Positions 1 to 8,737 of a stretch of DNA of 64,000 bases are shown here, in pieces. Positions within the stretch are counted from its first letter, which is position 1. The number at the start of each line of letters is the position of its first letter. The stretch spans positions 2,666,001-2,730,000 of the forward strand of contig NZ_CP017111.1 in assembly GCF_001723605.1 (NCBI RefSeq), given 5' to 3'. Origin of the DNA: Sulfurospirillum halorespirans DSM 13726 (GTDB taxonomy: Bacteria > Campylobacterota > Campylobacteria > Campylobacterales > Sulfurospirillaceae). A program made the translations under genes and the position numbers. Below the pieces are notes generated by a model. That model worked only from the letters and a program-made list of their open reading frames with translations. It did not search any database and had not been told where the DNA came from.

Positions 1-2432
1 TCTTGCGCACTTTGAACAGAAATATACTTCGTCATAACACGGAAGTGATTTGCTTTATCCGGATACGCTGGGTATTTGAGCGTCAAATCCGTTCGTGGTG
101 AGTGGAGTGGTTCACGGTGCATTGGGATATGGTCTGGGAAGTTCCAAACAATCGCTCTTGCTTTCGCGTTACCATAAGGACAAACGCCCGCTTCCATACA
201 CTTTTGAACTAAAATGTTGCTGTTATCAACTTTCCAGTTTGCGCCACATGCCGCTTTTTCTGCATCCGTTAATGTAATCCCAAGCACTTTTTCGATGTTC
301 TCTTTGCTGATCTCAGGGTAACCCGTCTCAATTTTTGAGCCTTTAGGGAAAGAGCCTTGTTCTGCCAAGAGGTTCACACCGTCTTTTTCCAAACCGAAGT
401 TATTTCTAAAGCCCATACCGCCTGCACTAACAGGAATGCTGGTATCGTAAAGGTTTGGTGAACCACCGTGCGTTTTCGTCCAACACGGCCATGGAAGTCC
501 ATAATATTCGCCCTTCATTGGTCCCATTCCCGCACCCGTTACTTCATCAAACATATGCCAGTTGTCAGTATGTTTTTTAACGCGCTCAGCCGTCCAACCG
601 GTTAATCCGATGGTTTTGATGATACGCGCAATTTCATTGGTCGCATCTTCTGGCCATTGGAATGCTTTTTTCTCAGGAATCATCTCTAACTTACCGTCTG
701 CTGTCTCTTGCATCAACATACCTTTGGTATATTGCTCATAGAAACCTAAACGCTTTGCAAGTTCAAACATGATGTCTTGATCCGCTTTACTCTCATACAA
801 TGGTTCAACGACTTTGTAACGCCACTGCGCACTTCTATTGGTTGCAACCACAAGACCACTGGTCTCAAATTGCGTAGCCGCTGGAAGGATAAAGACGTTG
901 TCTTTTTTATCGGTCAAGATCGCCGCTTCGTTGACGAATGGATCAGCCAAAACGATCATCTCTAAATTATCAAGACCCTCTTTGATTTTTGCTTGTTGAG
1001 CAACAGAGGTGATACCATTTCCCATAACAATGAGGGCTTTTAGGGTTGTGCCTGCATTTTCGATTTTATCATCACTTTTAACACCGGCAACACCTGCCCA
1101 CCAACGTGCCAAAGTAAAGCCATTTTTTTCCATCCATGAAGGATCTTTAAACTGAGAAGCGATGTAGTCATACTCTACGCCCCACTGTTTTGCAAAGTAT
1201 TTCCATGAACCCGCTGCTAGACCATAGTAACCTGGAAGTGAGTCTGCAAGACATCCCATATCAGTCGCACCTTGAACGTTGTCGTGACCTCTTAGAATGT
1301 TTGTACCGCCACCCGCTTTACCCATGTTTCCAAGTGCAAGCTGAAGAATCGGAGCCATACGTGTATTACTCGTACCAATAGTGTGTTGTGTTAGACCCAT
1401 AGCCCAGATTAATGTACCAGGGCGATTTTTTGCATAAATCGTTGTAATTTGAATGAGTTTATCTGCTGCAATTCCAGTGACATCCGCAACAAGTTCTGGT
1501 GTCCACTTGGCAGCTTCTTCTCTAATTTTTTCCATACCAAAAACTCGGTCATGAATATACTCTTTATCTTCCCAACCATTTTTGAAGATGATATTAAGCA
1601 TTCCATACATAAATGGAATGTCAGTACCAGGGCGAATTTGCGCAAAAATATCTGCTTTAGCCGCTGTTTTGGTAAAACGTGGATCAATAACGATTAATTG
1701 AGAGTTATTTCTCTCTTTTGCTTTTAAGAAATGTTGGAAACCAACAGGGTGGTTTACCGCTGGATTTGCGCCAAAAATAATAATTGCTTTAGACTTCTGA
1801 ATATCTCCAAGGGAGTTTGTCATAGCACCATATCCAAATGTGTTCGCCACACCGGCGACTGTGGAAGAGTGTCAGATTCTTGCTTGATGATCTGTGTTAT
1901 TGGTTCCGTAAAATGCAGCGAATTTTCTAAAATAATACGCTTGCTCATTACCCATTTTTGCGGAGCCTAAAAATTGAACAGAATCTGCTCCATCTTTTTT
2001 CTTAAGATCTGCCAATTTGGTTGCAATGCGGTTAAGTGCATCATCCCAACTGAGACGTTTCCATTGACCATTTTCTTTAACCATTGGGTATTTGAGGCGT
2101 ACTTCTGATCTGACCATATCGATCATATCAGCACCTTTACAGCAGTGTCCGCCAAGGCTGATTGGGTGGTCTTGAGCAACTTCTTGACGAACCCATACGC
2201 CGTTTTGAACTTCTGCGATCACACCACATCCAACGGAGCATGATGTACAGATAGTTTTAACTTTCTTAGATCCTGGGAATGGGTTTTTAACCTCTTCCTC
2301 TGTTGCGGCGCGTGTCACATTCTCACCAGCAAAACCCGAAGTTGCGCCAAAGACGCTCGCAACGGCTGCCATTTTGAGGAATGATCTACGACCGACAGTC
2401 GTACTTAAAGCACGTTCTGTTGTTTTTTCCAT
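1..2432 (-). CDS. fdhA: Formate dehydrogenase catalytic subunit, selenocysteine-containing (copy 1, 3' end outside window)
   Basis: Large subunit of a periplasmic formate dehydrogenase: formate to CO2, with a Mo- or W-bis-MGD cofactor. One frame runs from the ATG at 2432 through an internal TGA at 1874-1872 to the window edge (810 codons visible). The N-terminus has a twin-arginine signal (GRRSFLK, residues 14-20) and a 4Fe-4S motif C62-x2-C65-x3-C69. The TGA is codon 187 and is followed by HSSTVAGVANTFGYGAMT, the conserved surroundings of the metal-ligating Sec, so it is read as selenocysteine. Homology to copy 2 (26495-29332) continues to the edge, for example KYPAYPDKANHFRV against KYPTYEDQPKNFRV. 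It follows the small Tat protein gene; fdhB and fdhC of this operon would lie outside the window. No ModE-like site was seen upstream, unlike operon 2. Confidence 0.95.
1833..1874 (-). promoter_or_regulatory. SECIS element of fdhA copy 1
   Basis: The mRNA directly after the UGA at 1874-1872 can fold into a hairpin with stem CGCC/GGCG (1857-1854 with 1848-1845) and apical loop GGUGU. The loop GGU starts at nucleotide 22 counted from the U of UGA. The E. coli fdhF SECIS has GGU at the same distance. SelB binds such loops; selB is in this window. The fold was drawn by eye. Confidence 0.75.
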
Positions 2433-2450
2433 AACGTTATGCCTCCTCGT

Positions 2451-2648
2451 TTATAGGGCAGATTTGTAATAATCTTCCCATGCTTGTGTTTTCTTGTACG
2501 TAATCTCTTTTTTATTCGATTTACCTACAACAACGCCATTTGAACCTTTTGTTCCAGAAGAACTTGCTTGTGCACCAACGACGCCAACGGCAGCGACAGC
2601 ACCGACAAGAGCCGCTTTTGCAACAAAGCCACGTCTACTTTCGTTCAT
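2451..2648 (-). CDS. Small Tat-signal protein of the formate dehydrogenase region (copy 1)
   Basis: Protein of 65 residues made of a twin-arginine-like N-terminus (ESRRGFVAKAALVGAVAAVG) and a short tail ending KKTQAWEDYYKSAL. It belongs to the small 'formate dehydrogenase region TAT target' proteins that sit directly before fdhA in many proteobacteria. Copy 2 at 29342-29557 shares the SRRGF/QRRSF signal and the ITYKKTQAWEDYY / ILYTKTANWDAYY tail. It is 18 bp upstream of fdhA. Function unknown; a structural or assembly role in the periplasmic complex is the usual guess. Confidence 0.8.
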   Translation of the reverse strand: MNESRRGFVAKAALVGAVAAVGVVGAQASSSGTKGSNGVVVGKSNKKEITYKKTQAWEDYYKSAL

Positions 2649-2687
2649 ATTAGCCTCCTAAAAGGGTTAAATCTCTTTTACAAGAGA

Positions 2688-2719
2688 TTGCTCAAAAAAA
2701 CCAAAATTTTCTTGAGCAA
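2688..2719 (-). other. Intercistronic hairpin between torD-like gene and Tat gene (copy 1)
   Basis: Perfect 8-bp inverted repeat TTGCTCAA / TTGAGCAA (2688-2695 and 2712-2719) with an A/T-rich loop. It lies in the 83-bp gap between the chaperone gene and the small Tat gene. Operon 2 has an unrelated strong hairpin at the same gene junction (29591-29629). This fits mRNA processing or partial termination that sets different levels of chaperone and enzyme. Confidence 0.5.
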
Positions 2720-2731
2720 CCTCTTAAGTTG

Positions 2732-3475
2732 CTAGCGAATGGCACGCTCCACTTTTGCTTCAAGCCCTGCCATCTTTTTAGCTTTATTTTCCGCACGTCT
2801 TTTTGCCTCTGCCCCTGAGATAACTTCCACAGGTTTTTGAACTCTAATTTTTTCTTTGAAAGGTGGTTTTGCCTCCTCAAAGTACATGCGCTCAAACGCC
2901 ATAAACGCGTTTAAAACAATTGCGACAGACTGATACGCTTTAGACATCGGGTGTTCGTAAACGTTGATGACAAACTCATCCATGAACGGATTAATCACTT
3001 CGACAAAAAGGCAATGTTGGATAGTTTCATACTCTTTCCCTCCTTGCATAATGAGCTCGATCAGTTCGTGCATAAAGGTAAAGATAAATCCAACGCTGTC
3101 TTCATTCTCTTTGAAATTCGCTTCATCGCGTCTGATTTTGGTTTTGGCTAAGAAATTTTTAACAGCCAGTCGTTGGTGACCGCTCTCAACGCCTTCGTCA
3201 TAGTACGAAGCGGTATTGCGAACGACTTTGTAGGCAGGGTTGTGGAAGATGTCATCGTACTCTTGAATCAAGGCAGTTTGCCCACAGGTGTTTAAAAAAG
3301 CTTGAATTTCTTTGAGCGCTTCGCCTGAATTTTCATCAATAGGATTTTGGATCATCACACGAAGTGCTTCATTAATTCCTAAATAGCGATCCGCATGTGT
3401 TGTAAAAACAAACATTTTGCTCAAAAAGCCATAGTAGAGTGAGCGAGCTTTATTAACCGATTCTTTATTTATCAT
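2732..3475 (-). CDS. TorD/DmsD-family chaperone for formate dehydrogenase (copy 1)
   Basis: All-helical cytoplasmic protein (247 residues from the chosen start) resembling the TorD family, which binds Tat signal peptides of molybdoenzymes and helps cofactor insertion. The start INKESVNKARSLYYGFLSKMF aligns with MNKEAINKARAVYYGLFASLL of the paralogue at 29811-30530. The C-terminus is basic. I prefer the ATG at 3475, which has AGGA 8 nt upstream; an in-frame ATG at 3490 would add five residues. It is the first gene of FDH operon 1 and its likely client is FdhA at 2432. Confidence 0.8.
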   Translation of the reverse strand: MINKESVNKARSLYYGFLSKMFVFTTHADRYLGINEALRVMIQNPIDENSGEALKEIQAFLNTCGQTALIQEYDDIFHNPAYKVVRNTASYYDEGVESGHQRLAVKNFLAKTKIRRDEANFKENEDSVGFIFTFMHELIELIMQGGKEYETIQHCLFVEVINPFMDEFVINVYEHPMSKAYQSVAIVLNAFMAFERMYFEEAKPPFKEKIRVQKPVEVISGAEAKRRAENKAKKMAGLEAKVERAIR

Positions 3476-3721
3476 TTCTTTGTTCCTCATTTCTTAAAGT
3501 CAACTAAACTAGACCAAAAGAGTCTTGTTCAGCATAAATGACTTAAAAAGCTTGAAAACAAGGGATAAACACGGGATCTTGGTGGAAACATTGCCCTTTT
3601 TTTACGCTTCGTTGTCTCATATCAGTAAACAGTTGTTGACCGATTTTTAGAAAATTTACCACAGATTTGCTTAGGTGAGAATGGGTTAAAAAGAGTAGTG
3701 TAAAAACTTAAAAGTAACTTA

Positions 3722-3742
3722 AATATGCAAATTAAGCATATT
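3722..3742 (-). promoter_or_regulatory. Palindrome upstream of FDH operon 1, shared with operon 2
   Basis: Perfect inverted repeat AATATGC-N7-GCATATT. A near copy, TATGC-N7-GCATA, lies at 29766-29782 before the Tat-fdhA part of operon 2; the surrounding 21 bp match at 18 positions. Sharing between two diverged FDH loci suggests an operator, about 230 bp upstream of the first gene here. The regulator is unknown. Confidence 0.45.
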
Positions 3743-3773
3743 ACTCGGAGAGTTAAAGCGGATGTCAAAGTAT

Positions 3774-3803
3774 AGTTCAGAGAACATTAAAGCTCTCTGA
3801 ACT
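3774..3803 (-). terminator. Hairpin downstream of TonB receptor 1
   Basis: Perfect 10-bp inverted repeat AGTTCAGAGA / TCTCTGAACT with a 10-nt loop, 20 bp beyond the stop of the receptor gene. There is no U-tract on either side, so it may be a factor-dependent terminator or an RNA 3' end stabiliser. Confidence 0.45.
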
Positions 3804-3805
3804 GC

Positions 3806-3817
3806 TTTACATGTAAA
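3806..3817. repeat. Highly iterated palindrome TTTACATGTAAA (first of 32 core copies)
   Basis: First copy of a repeated palindrome. Exact core TTACATGTAA starts at 3807, 6038, 6474, 9348, 10943, 13656, 17982, 19784, 23985, 24904, 29745, 31798, 35081, 36680, 36934, 37039, 37510, 42794, 45097, 47099, 47818, 48068, 51563, 51914, 52242, 52700, 53316, 54086, 58525, 59095, 60566 and 62008. Sixteen extend to the 12-mer TTTACATGTAAA. Copies lie inside genes (mostly read as LHVK/LHVN or TCK/TCN) and between genes. With about 40 percent GC, far fewer than one would be expected by chance in 64 kb. Confidence 0.95.
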
Positions 3818-3822
3818 GCGTT

Positions 3823-5835
3823 TTAGAAGCTATAACGCACATTCGCGTAATAGTTTCGACCCTCTTGAACATAGCCATTATTGTAGTAATATAGCTCATC
3901 AAAGAGATTTTTAATACCAACAGCAAGCTCAAGTGCTTTTACAGGCCTATACGCAACTCGTATGTCTGCCACTGTATAGGAGCTGCTCTTTTCACTCCCT
4001 GTTACATTAGAATAACGCTCACCTTCATGTCGAAGGATAGGGGTAATATCAATCGAATGAATCGGCGAATAGGTCATACTTGCATAATAGCTGTGTTTGG
4101 GTGTATCGGTCGTGTACTGTGCATTTGCCGTTTTACTGTCTTCAATTTCTGCGTCAATATAGGTGTAAGAGAGTGTACTTTTAAGCTGACTGCTCCACAG
4201 CGAATCAAAGGTAACTTCAACACCTTTATGCTCTTCTTGATCGAAATTTTGCATCTGTTTACAGTTTGTACCGGTACAACCCAGTGTTGCATCCGTATTG
4301 GTTAAACCACTCACTGAAGCAATATAATCTTTTGTTTTCGTGTAAAAAAGCGCTACTTTAGCATGATGATCGTCCACAAATGCCCAGTCAGTGCCGACTT
4401 CATACGTCGTAGAACGTTCTGCATCCAAGCTAGGATTGAGAATATAATCTCCAAATTTTGAGGAGTAACGATCTTTCAGTGTTGGCATATTGCTCTTTTG
4501 AGAGACACTTCCATAAAACATCAGATCTGTCGTCGCATGAAACGTCAGAATGGTTTGAGGATTGAACGCATCGGAGTCATATTTGGGGAACTCTCCAGCG
4601 ATGAGTGTTCCTGCACTGTTACGATACTCCGCTTTGGTAATCTCATTTTTATCGTAACTACCACCTAATGTCCACGTCAATGCGTCAGTGAGTTGCCATG
4701 AATATTCAGCGCCTAACGACAACGTTTTACTCTCATCTTTAAGATCTGCATTAGGAGATTTTGAGCTGATGTCTTTATGGTTATCATATTTTTGGGAAAC
4801 AGAAAGTTTTAAAAGATGGTTATCAGCGATTTTAATATCCCCTTCGACAATGCCACCAAAGGTATTATCATCGTATTCTGAAATCTCGCTCACAACATCT
4901 TGCGCCCCAGATTGTGGTGTTCCTTTAAAAAGAATTTTGTTGTAAAACTCATCGTAATACAAACGCGTTTTAAGATAATGTTCCCCAATAGCCGTTTTGG
5001 TAATCAAATAATAACTTGTCTTATCCCAGTCTTTCCAATCCCAGTTGCGATTATAGGCAGTGTTATTCGTAGTACCTTGCGCCATCGCAAACCACGGTTG
5101 CTCTTTTTCACCACGTTGAGCGATATAATTGAGTGAATATTCATCTGTCAAATTGGGCGTATAGCCGACTTTGATGTTTATTTTTTTATCGCCGTACTCT
5201 GAATTGGAACGTTTGCGCCCTTCTTGATGCCCCGCTGAATCGTAATCGCTTGGAAGTTTATAATAGTCTCTTTGCATATTTGAAACGGAGAGTAAGCCGT
5301 AGTAAAGCTCTTGCTTTGTTCCGATGGTTGCATACTCTTCATAGCCATTGCCACTAAATACGCCAGCTCCAACTTCGCCCTCAAGCTCTTTGGTCGGTTT
5401 TTTAGTAATAAGGTTAATTGCCCCACCCATTGTATTCGCCCCGTACATCGGAGAAACATACCCTTTGGAAACGTCTATTTCGCCAATATCATAGGTTTTG
5501 AACCGCGCCAAATCGATATTGTGATCATACGGAACGTAAATGGGAATACCGTCGATATAAATAGGCACGCGTGTACTCGAAAAGCCACGCACACGCACTT
5601 TTGACTCACCTCGAGCCCCTGTATAATCCGCATAAACACTCGGTACACTTTGAAGCGCTTCAACAACGGTTTTTGCTTCGCTCTCTTTAATTGTTTCCGT
5701 TGACACCACCTCAACGCTCGGATTTTGACTGATATCTTTCTCCGACGTTACCTCGATTTTTCCTAATTCATACGTCTCACCCATCAACACGGATGCTGTG
5801 ATCAACGAGAGCGCCACGCCAATTTTAAATTTCAT
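3823..5835 (-). CDS. TonB-dependent outer-membrane receptor 1
   Basis: Outer-membrane gated channel of 670 residues: a cleavable signal peptide (about residues 1-19, ending VLMGE), an N-terminal plug (about 35-150, with VRVRGFSSTRVPIYIDGIP and MYGANTMGGAINLITKKP), and a 22-strand-type barrel ending NVRYSF with the C-terminal Phe needed for barrel assembly. It takes up a scarce ligand using TonB-ExbBD energy. It lies downstream of the ABC importer and exbBD-tonB genes, with its own ModE-like site at 5864-5887, so a molybdenum or tungsten complex is the likely ligand. An iron chelate or haem cannot be excluded from the sequence. It differs strongly from receptor 2. Confidence 0.9.
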   Translation of the reverse strand: MKFKIGVALSLITASVLMGETYELGKIEVTSEKDISQNPSVEVVSTETIKESEAKTVVEALQSVPSVYADYTGARGESKVRVRGFSSTRVPIYIDGIPIYVPYDHNIDLARFKTYDIGEIDVSKGYVSPMYGANTMGGAINLITKKPTKELEGEVGAGVFSGNGYEEYATIGTKQELYYGLLSVSNMQRDYYKLPSDYDSAGHQEGRKRSNSEYGDKKINIKVGYTPNLTDEYSLNYIAQRGEKEQPWFAMAQGTTNNTAYNRNWDWKDWDKTSYYLITKTAIGEHYLKTRLYYDEFYNKILFKGTPQSGAQDVVSEISEYDDNTFGGIVEGDIKIADNHLLKLSVSQKYDNHKDISSKSPNADLKDESKTLSLGAEYSWQLTDALTWTLGGSYDKNEITKAEYRNSAGTLIAGEFPKYDSDAFNPQTILTFHATTDLMFYGSVSQKSNMPTLKDRYSSKFGDYILNPSLDAERSTTYEVGTDWAFVDDHHAKVALFYTKTKDYIASVSGLTNTDATLGCTGTNCKQMQNFDQEEHKGVEVTFDSLWSSQLKSTLSYTYIDAEIEDSKTANAQYTTDTPKHSYYASMTYSPIHSIDITPILRHEGERYSNVTGSEKSSSYTVADIRVAYRPVKALELAVGIKNLFDELYYYNNGYVQEGRNYYANVRYSF

Positions 5836-5863
5836 TTTTTCTCCTTTTGTATGTTTACCAAGA

Positions 5864-5887
5864 CATAATATTTTATTTTATACAACG
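5864..5887 (-). promoter_or_regulatory. ModE-like operator upstream of TonB receptor 1
   Basis: CATAATA-N10-TACAACG, two half-sites with the spacing of the E. coli ModE consensus (CGTTATA-N10-TATAACG); each half matches CATTATA or TATAACG at 6 of 7 positions. It lies 29-52 bp before the receptor ATG at 5835. Its downstream half overlaps an AT-rich promoter-like stretch on the minus strand. Confidence 0.6.
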
Positions 5888-5922
5888 CTATCTCTAACTT
5901 TTCAAAAAATCCGACCGACCTC

Positions 5923-6711
5923 CTACACTTTAGTGGAATGAACAAAAGAAGGAATGCAGACAGGATAGCCGCAAACCGTCTGTTTAAGCTCGATGTTTGT
6001 GTGGTAAAGCTCGTTAATAAGCTCCTGCGTAATCGTTTTACATGTAAGCCCATGAGCCAAGATATGCCCGTTTTTCAGCGCATAAGTGTAACCGCCTAGC
6101 ATCAGCGCATGTTCAGGAAAATGGGTTGATTTTAAAAAGGTGTAGCCCTCTTTGGAGAGCTTCATAATTGTCTCCAAAAGGCGCAGTTGATTGCCATAAT
6201 CGAGCCCCGAAACGGGCTCATCCATGACCAAGATTTTTGCCCCTTGCGCCAAGGAACGAGCGATTAAAACCAGCTGTTTTTCACCGCCACTCAGCGTTTG
6301 AAAAGTGCGCTTTTCCAGATGCCCAATGCCCAGTCGCTCCATCGCCACACGCGCTAAATCCCTGTCTGTTTTACTTGGTTTTTGAAACCATGACTCAAAA
6401 GCGATGCGCCCCATAACGACAATGTCGAGTGCGCAAAACGCAAACGCAACTTGCGTACTTTGCGGAACATAGCTTACATGTAAAGCGCGTTCTTTAATGG
6501 AATAGCTCTGTAATGTTTTGCCTTTTAAAAACACTTCGCCACTTTTGGGGCTTAAAAGTCCTAAAAAAAGCTTCATCAGCGTACTTTTTCCCGTGCCATT
6601 GGGTCCTAGAAGTGAGACGATGGAACCCTCATCAATGTGAAGATCCACCCCTTGCAAAATCGGCGTGCTGTTGTAGGAAAAATAAAGATTTTCAGCGCTG
6701 TAAAAACTCAT
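5923..6711 (-). CDS. ABC importer ATP-binding protein, FecE/BtuD type
   Basis: Cytoplasmic ATPase of 262 residues for a metal-chelate-type importer. Walker A GPNGTGKST (36-44), Q-loop near Q84, signature LSGGE (140-144), Walker B ILVMDEP (160-166) and H-loop His197 are all present. The start is the ATG at 6711, which overlaps the stop of the permease gene (ATGA). The open frame continues 50 codons upstream but has no homology there. With the permease (6708-7724) and binding protein (7721-8737) it makes one complete importer. The family includes haem, B12, siderophore and the molybdate/tungstate MolC systems; context favours the last. Confidence 0.92.
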   Translation of the reverse strand: MSFYSAENLYFSYNSTPILQGVDLHIDEGSIVSLLGPNGTGKSTLMKLFLGLLSPKSGEVFLKGKTLQSYSIKERALHVSYVPQSTQVAFAFCALDIVVMGRIAFESWFQKPSKTDRDLARVAMERLGIGHLEKRTFQTLSGGEKQLVLIARSLAQGAKILVMDEPVSGLDYGNQLRLLETIMKLSKEGYTFLKSTHFPEHALMLGGYTYALKNGHILAHGLTCKTITQELINELYHTNIELKQTVCGYPVCIPSFVHSTKV

Positions 6712-7724
6712 GCAAACCCTTTTTTCGCATTTTTCAACGCAAAAACAAAGATAGGAATACCAATAAGCGAAGTCGCAATACCGATGGGAATCTCCACGCT
6801 CATCGACGTACGGCACAAGGTATCGACGATGATGAGAAAGGTCGCTCCCAAAAGTGCGCACATCGGAAGCAGAACGCGGTTATCTGCTCCCACTAAAAAG
6901 CGCGCAATATGCGGTATGATAAGCCCCACCCAGCCGATCATTCCAGCAACGACAACGGTGAGCGTACTCAGCAAAGTAGCGAGTAAAATTGCACTGTTGC
7001 GCACCCACACCACACGCACTCCCAGCGCCTTCGCATCTTCATCGCCCAGACTTAAAACATTGAGGTATTTGCCCATTAAAGAGAGCGCAATGGTGCTAAA
7101 AATCAGAGGAATGGCAACGCCAGAGAGTGTTTTCATATCGACCGCGCTGAAAGAGCCCATCAACCAATAAACAATCGTCGGAAGTTTGTTGTACGGGTCG
7201 GCGACATACTTCACCGTTGAAAGCAGTGCAGAGAAAAGCGAGCTGGAGATGACGCCACCAAGGACTAAAAGAATCGTCTGCGAGCCGCTTCTGCCATAAA
7301 TCTTCGCCACACCAAGGGCGACTAAAACGGCTACAAACCCAAAAGCAAAGGAAAAAAGTTGCACCCCAAACCAACTCTCAGAGATCATAATGCCAAGTGC
7401 TGCGCCAAACGAAGCACCGGCAAGCACGCCCAAAATACCAGGCGAAACTAGAGGGTTGACAAACATCGCTTGAAACGCACCACCCGAAACCGAGAGTGCT
7501 GCGCCGACTAAAATGACCGCTAAAATGCGTGGTAAGCGAATGTCAAAGACAATGTTGGAAAGCAGCATTACCTCATTGGGAGCCGTGCCAATGTTCAGCA
7601 GTTTCCATAACAGCAGTTGCGTAAGCGTGCTAAGGTCGATCTCATAGCGACCAAGGGCTAGGGAAATGAGCAAACTTAACCCAAGCAATACAGCCATCAT
7701 GCCAAAAAGAAACGAGTTTTTCAT
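6708..7724 (-). CDS. ABC importer permease, FecCD/BtuC family
   Basis: Polytopic inner-membrane protein (338 residues) of the FecCD family, about ten membrane segments expected. Family signatures are visible: IRLPRILAVILVGAALSVSG, then NPLVSPGILGVLAGASFG, WVGLIIPHIARFLVGADNR and a C-terminal EIPIGIATSLIGIPIFVFAL. It works as a homodimer with the ATPase encoded at 5923-6711. It overlaps both neighbours by 4 bp (ATGA), so the three importer genes are translationally coupled. Haemophilus MolB, a molybdate/tungstate permease, belongs to the same family; substrate cannot be read from the sequence alone. Confidence 0.92.
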   Translation of the reverse strand: MKNSFLFGMMAVLLGLSLLISLALGRYEIDLSTLTQLLLWKLLNIGTAPNEVMLLSNIVFDIRLPRILAVILVGAALSVSGGAFQAMFVNPLVSPGILGVLAGASFGAALGIMISESWFGVQLFSFAFGFVAVLVALGVAKIYGRSGSQTILLVLGGVISSSLFSALLSTVKYVADPYNKLPTIVYWLMGSFSAVDMKTLSGVAIPLIFSTIALSLMGKYLNVLSLGDEDAKALGVRVVWVRNSAILLATLLSTLTVVVAGMIGWVGLIIPHIARFLVGADNRVLLPMCALLGATFLIIVDTLCRTSMSVEIPIGIATSLIGIPIFVFALKNAKKGFA

Positions 7725-8737
7725 AGCACGCCCGAGATGTGATGGATATGCTCATCGGTTAGATCAATGTTCAAAAAGAGTTTGTAAAACTCACGCATCT
7801 CTTGCGCAAATTGCTCCGAATTGGGCGTATTGTAAAAGATATGCGTCAGCCATCGCACGCCCAAAAGCCGCATAAACGAAGGCGGTCGATCGATCCAGTT
7901 AAACGGCACTTTAGGTACGAGAAAGATTTTGCCCTCATGAACCGCTTTGATGGAATTCCACCTCGCATCGCTTTTGACTTTCTCAAAAAATTCTCTCTCT
8001 TGCGCGATGATGACATCGGGATTGTATAAAATAACTTGTTCTAAAGAGACCTTTTCAAGCCCAAGTCCGCTTTTGGTCGGGCAGAGATGCGGATTAATCC
8101 CCCCTGTAAATTTGATCGCTTCGTAGTGAAATGACTGGTCACACTCGGTTGCAAGCCCATCTGCACCCTCAGCATAATAGACAACAGGGCGTTTTGTCGC
8201 GTTTTGTTGCACAACCCTTTTGGTTTTTTCCAGTACGGCACTGGCATAGTCTGAAAGCACTTTCGCACGAGCTTGCCTGTTTAAAACTTCGCCAAAGAAA
8301 AGGTAGGCTTTGGACAGACTCTCAACACTCTCTAAATCCACATTTATACTAGGTATCTTGCTGCTCTCAAACAGGTACTGCGCTAACTGACTCGAAGCAT
8401 CGTTATTCCATAAAAAGACCACATCGGGATGCAACGAGAGCAAGGTTTCCCTGTTCATACTGTTCCCTCCTCCTTGAAGACCTCCCACAACGGGAAGTGC
8501 CATAAAACGAGGATCGAGCATATTGGAGGATTCGTTATTGCCACGCGCATGGTTAAAGTTCAGCCCTACGATCAAAGAAGCATCAATCGTATAGATCATA
8601 TACGTTGATGGTGGTGAAGTCCCAAATACTTTGGTGATGACATCAGGGATTTCAACTTTTTTACCGCCCATATCGACGATCTCACGAGCACTCAAACTTA
8701 CGAGTAACCCCAAAAGTACTAAAATGATTTTTTTCAT
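7721..8737 (-). CDS. Periplasmic substrate-binding protein 1, FecB/BtuF/MolA-like
   Basis: Class III binding protein of 338 residues delivering ligand to the neighbouring FecCD permease. A signal peptide (MKKIILVLLGLLVSLSA) precedes the mature start REIVDMGGKKVEIPD. I start at the ATG at 8737, which overlaps the stop of the flavoprotein gene; the frame is open for 8 codons more. The C-lobe shows FLVPKVPFNWIDRPPSFMRLLG, closely matched in binding protein 2 (15779-16801) as LIPKSPFNWTDRPPSFMRIIG. The two paralogues are served by only one permease/ATPase set in this window. Ligand proposed to be a Mo/W complex from the ModE context. Confidence 0.88.
   Translation of the reverse strand: MKKIILVLLGLLVSLSAREIVDMGGKKVEIPDVITKVFGTSPPSTYMIYTIDASLIVGLNFNHARGNNESSNMLDPRFMALPVVGGLQGGGNSMNRETLLSLHPDVVFLWNNDASSQLAQYLFESSKIPSINVDLESVESLSKAYLFFGEVLNRQARAKVLSDYASAVLEKTKRVVQQNATKRPVVYYAEGADGLATECDQSFHYEAIKFTGGINPHLCPTKSGLGLEKVSLEQVILYNPDVIIAQEREFFEKVKSDARWNSIKAVHEGKIFLVPKVPFNWIDRPPSFMRLLGVRWLTHIFYNTPNSEQFAQEMREFYKLFLNIDLTDEHIHHISGVL

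Larger units (their letters stand above)
3491..3822. other. Intergenic region upstream of FDH operon 1
   Basis: About 330 bp without a gene, between torD copy 1 and TonB receptor 1 (both leftward). It holds a palindrome at 3722-3742, a hairpin at 3774-3803 and one TTTACATGTAAA palindrome at 3806-3817, described separately. No ModE-like site was found, in contrast to FDH operon 2. The FDH operon 1 promoter must lie here, but I cannot place a confident -35/-10. Confidence 0.6.

Noticed and set aside
1872-1874. In-frame TGA in fdhA copy 1 (and 28772-28774 in copy 2) as a frameshift or pseudogene sign
   Set aside because: Both copies have it at codon 187, the known Sec site, with conserved context on both sides, SECIS-like hairpins, and selA/selB in the window.
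4027-4305. Open frames antisense to the TonB receptor and similar frames elsewhere
   Set aside because: They have no ribosome site or recognisable protein features and overlap well-supported genes on the other strand.
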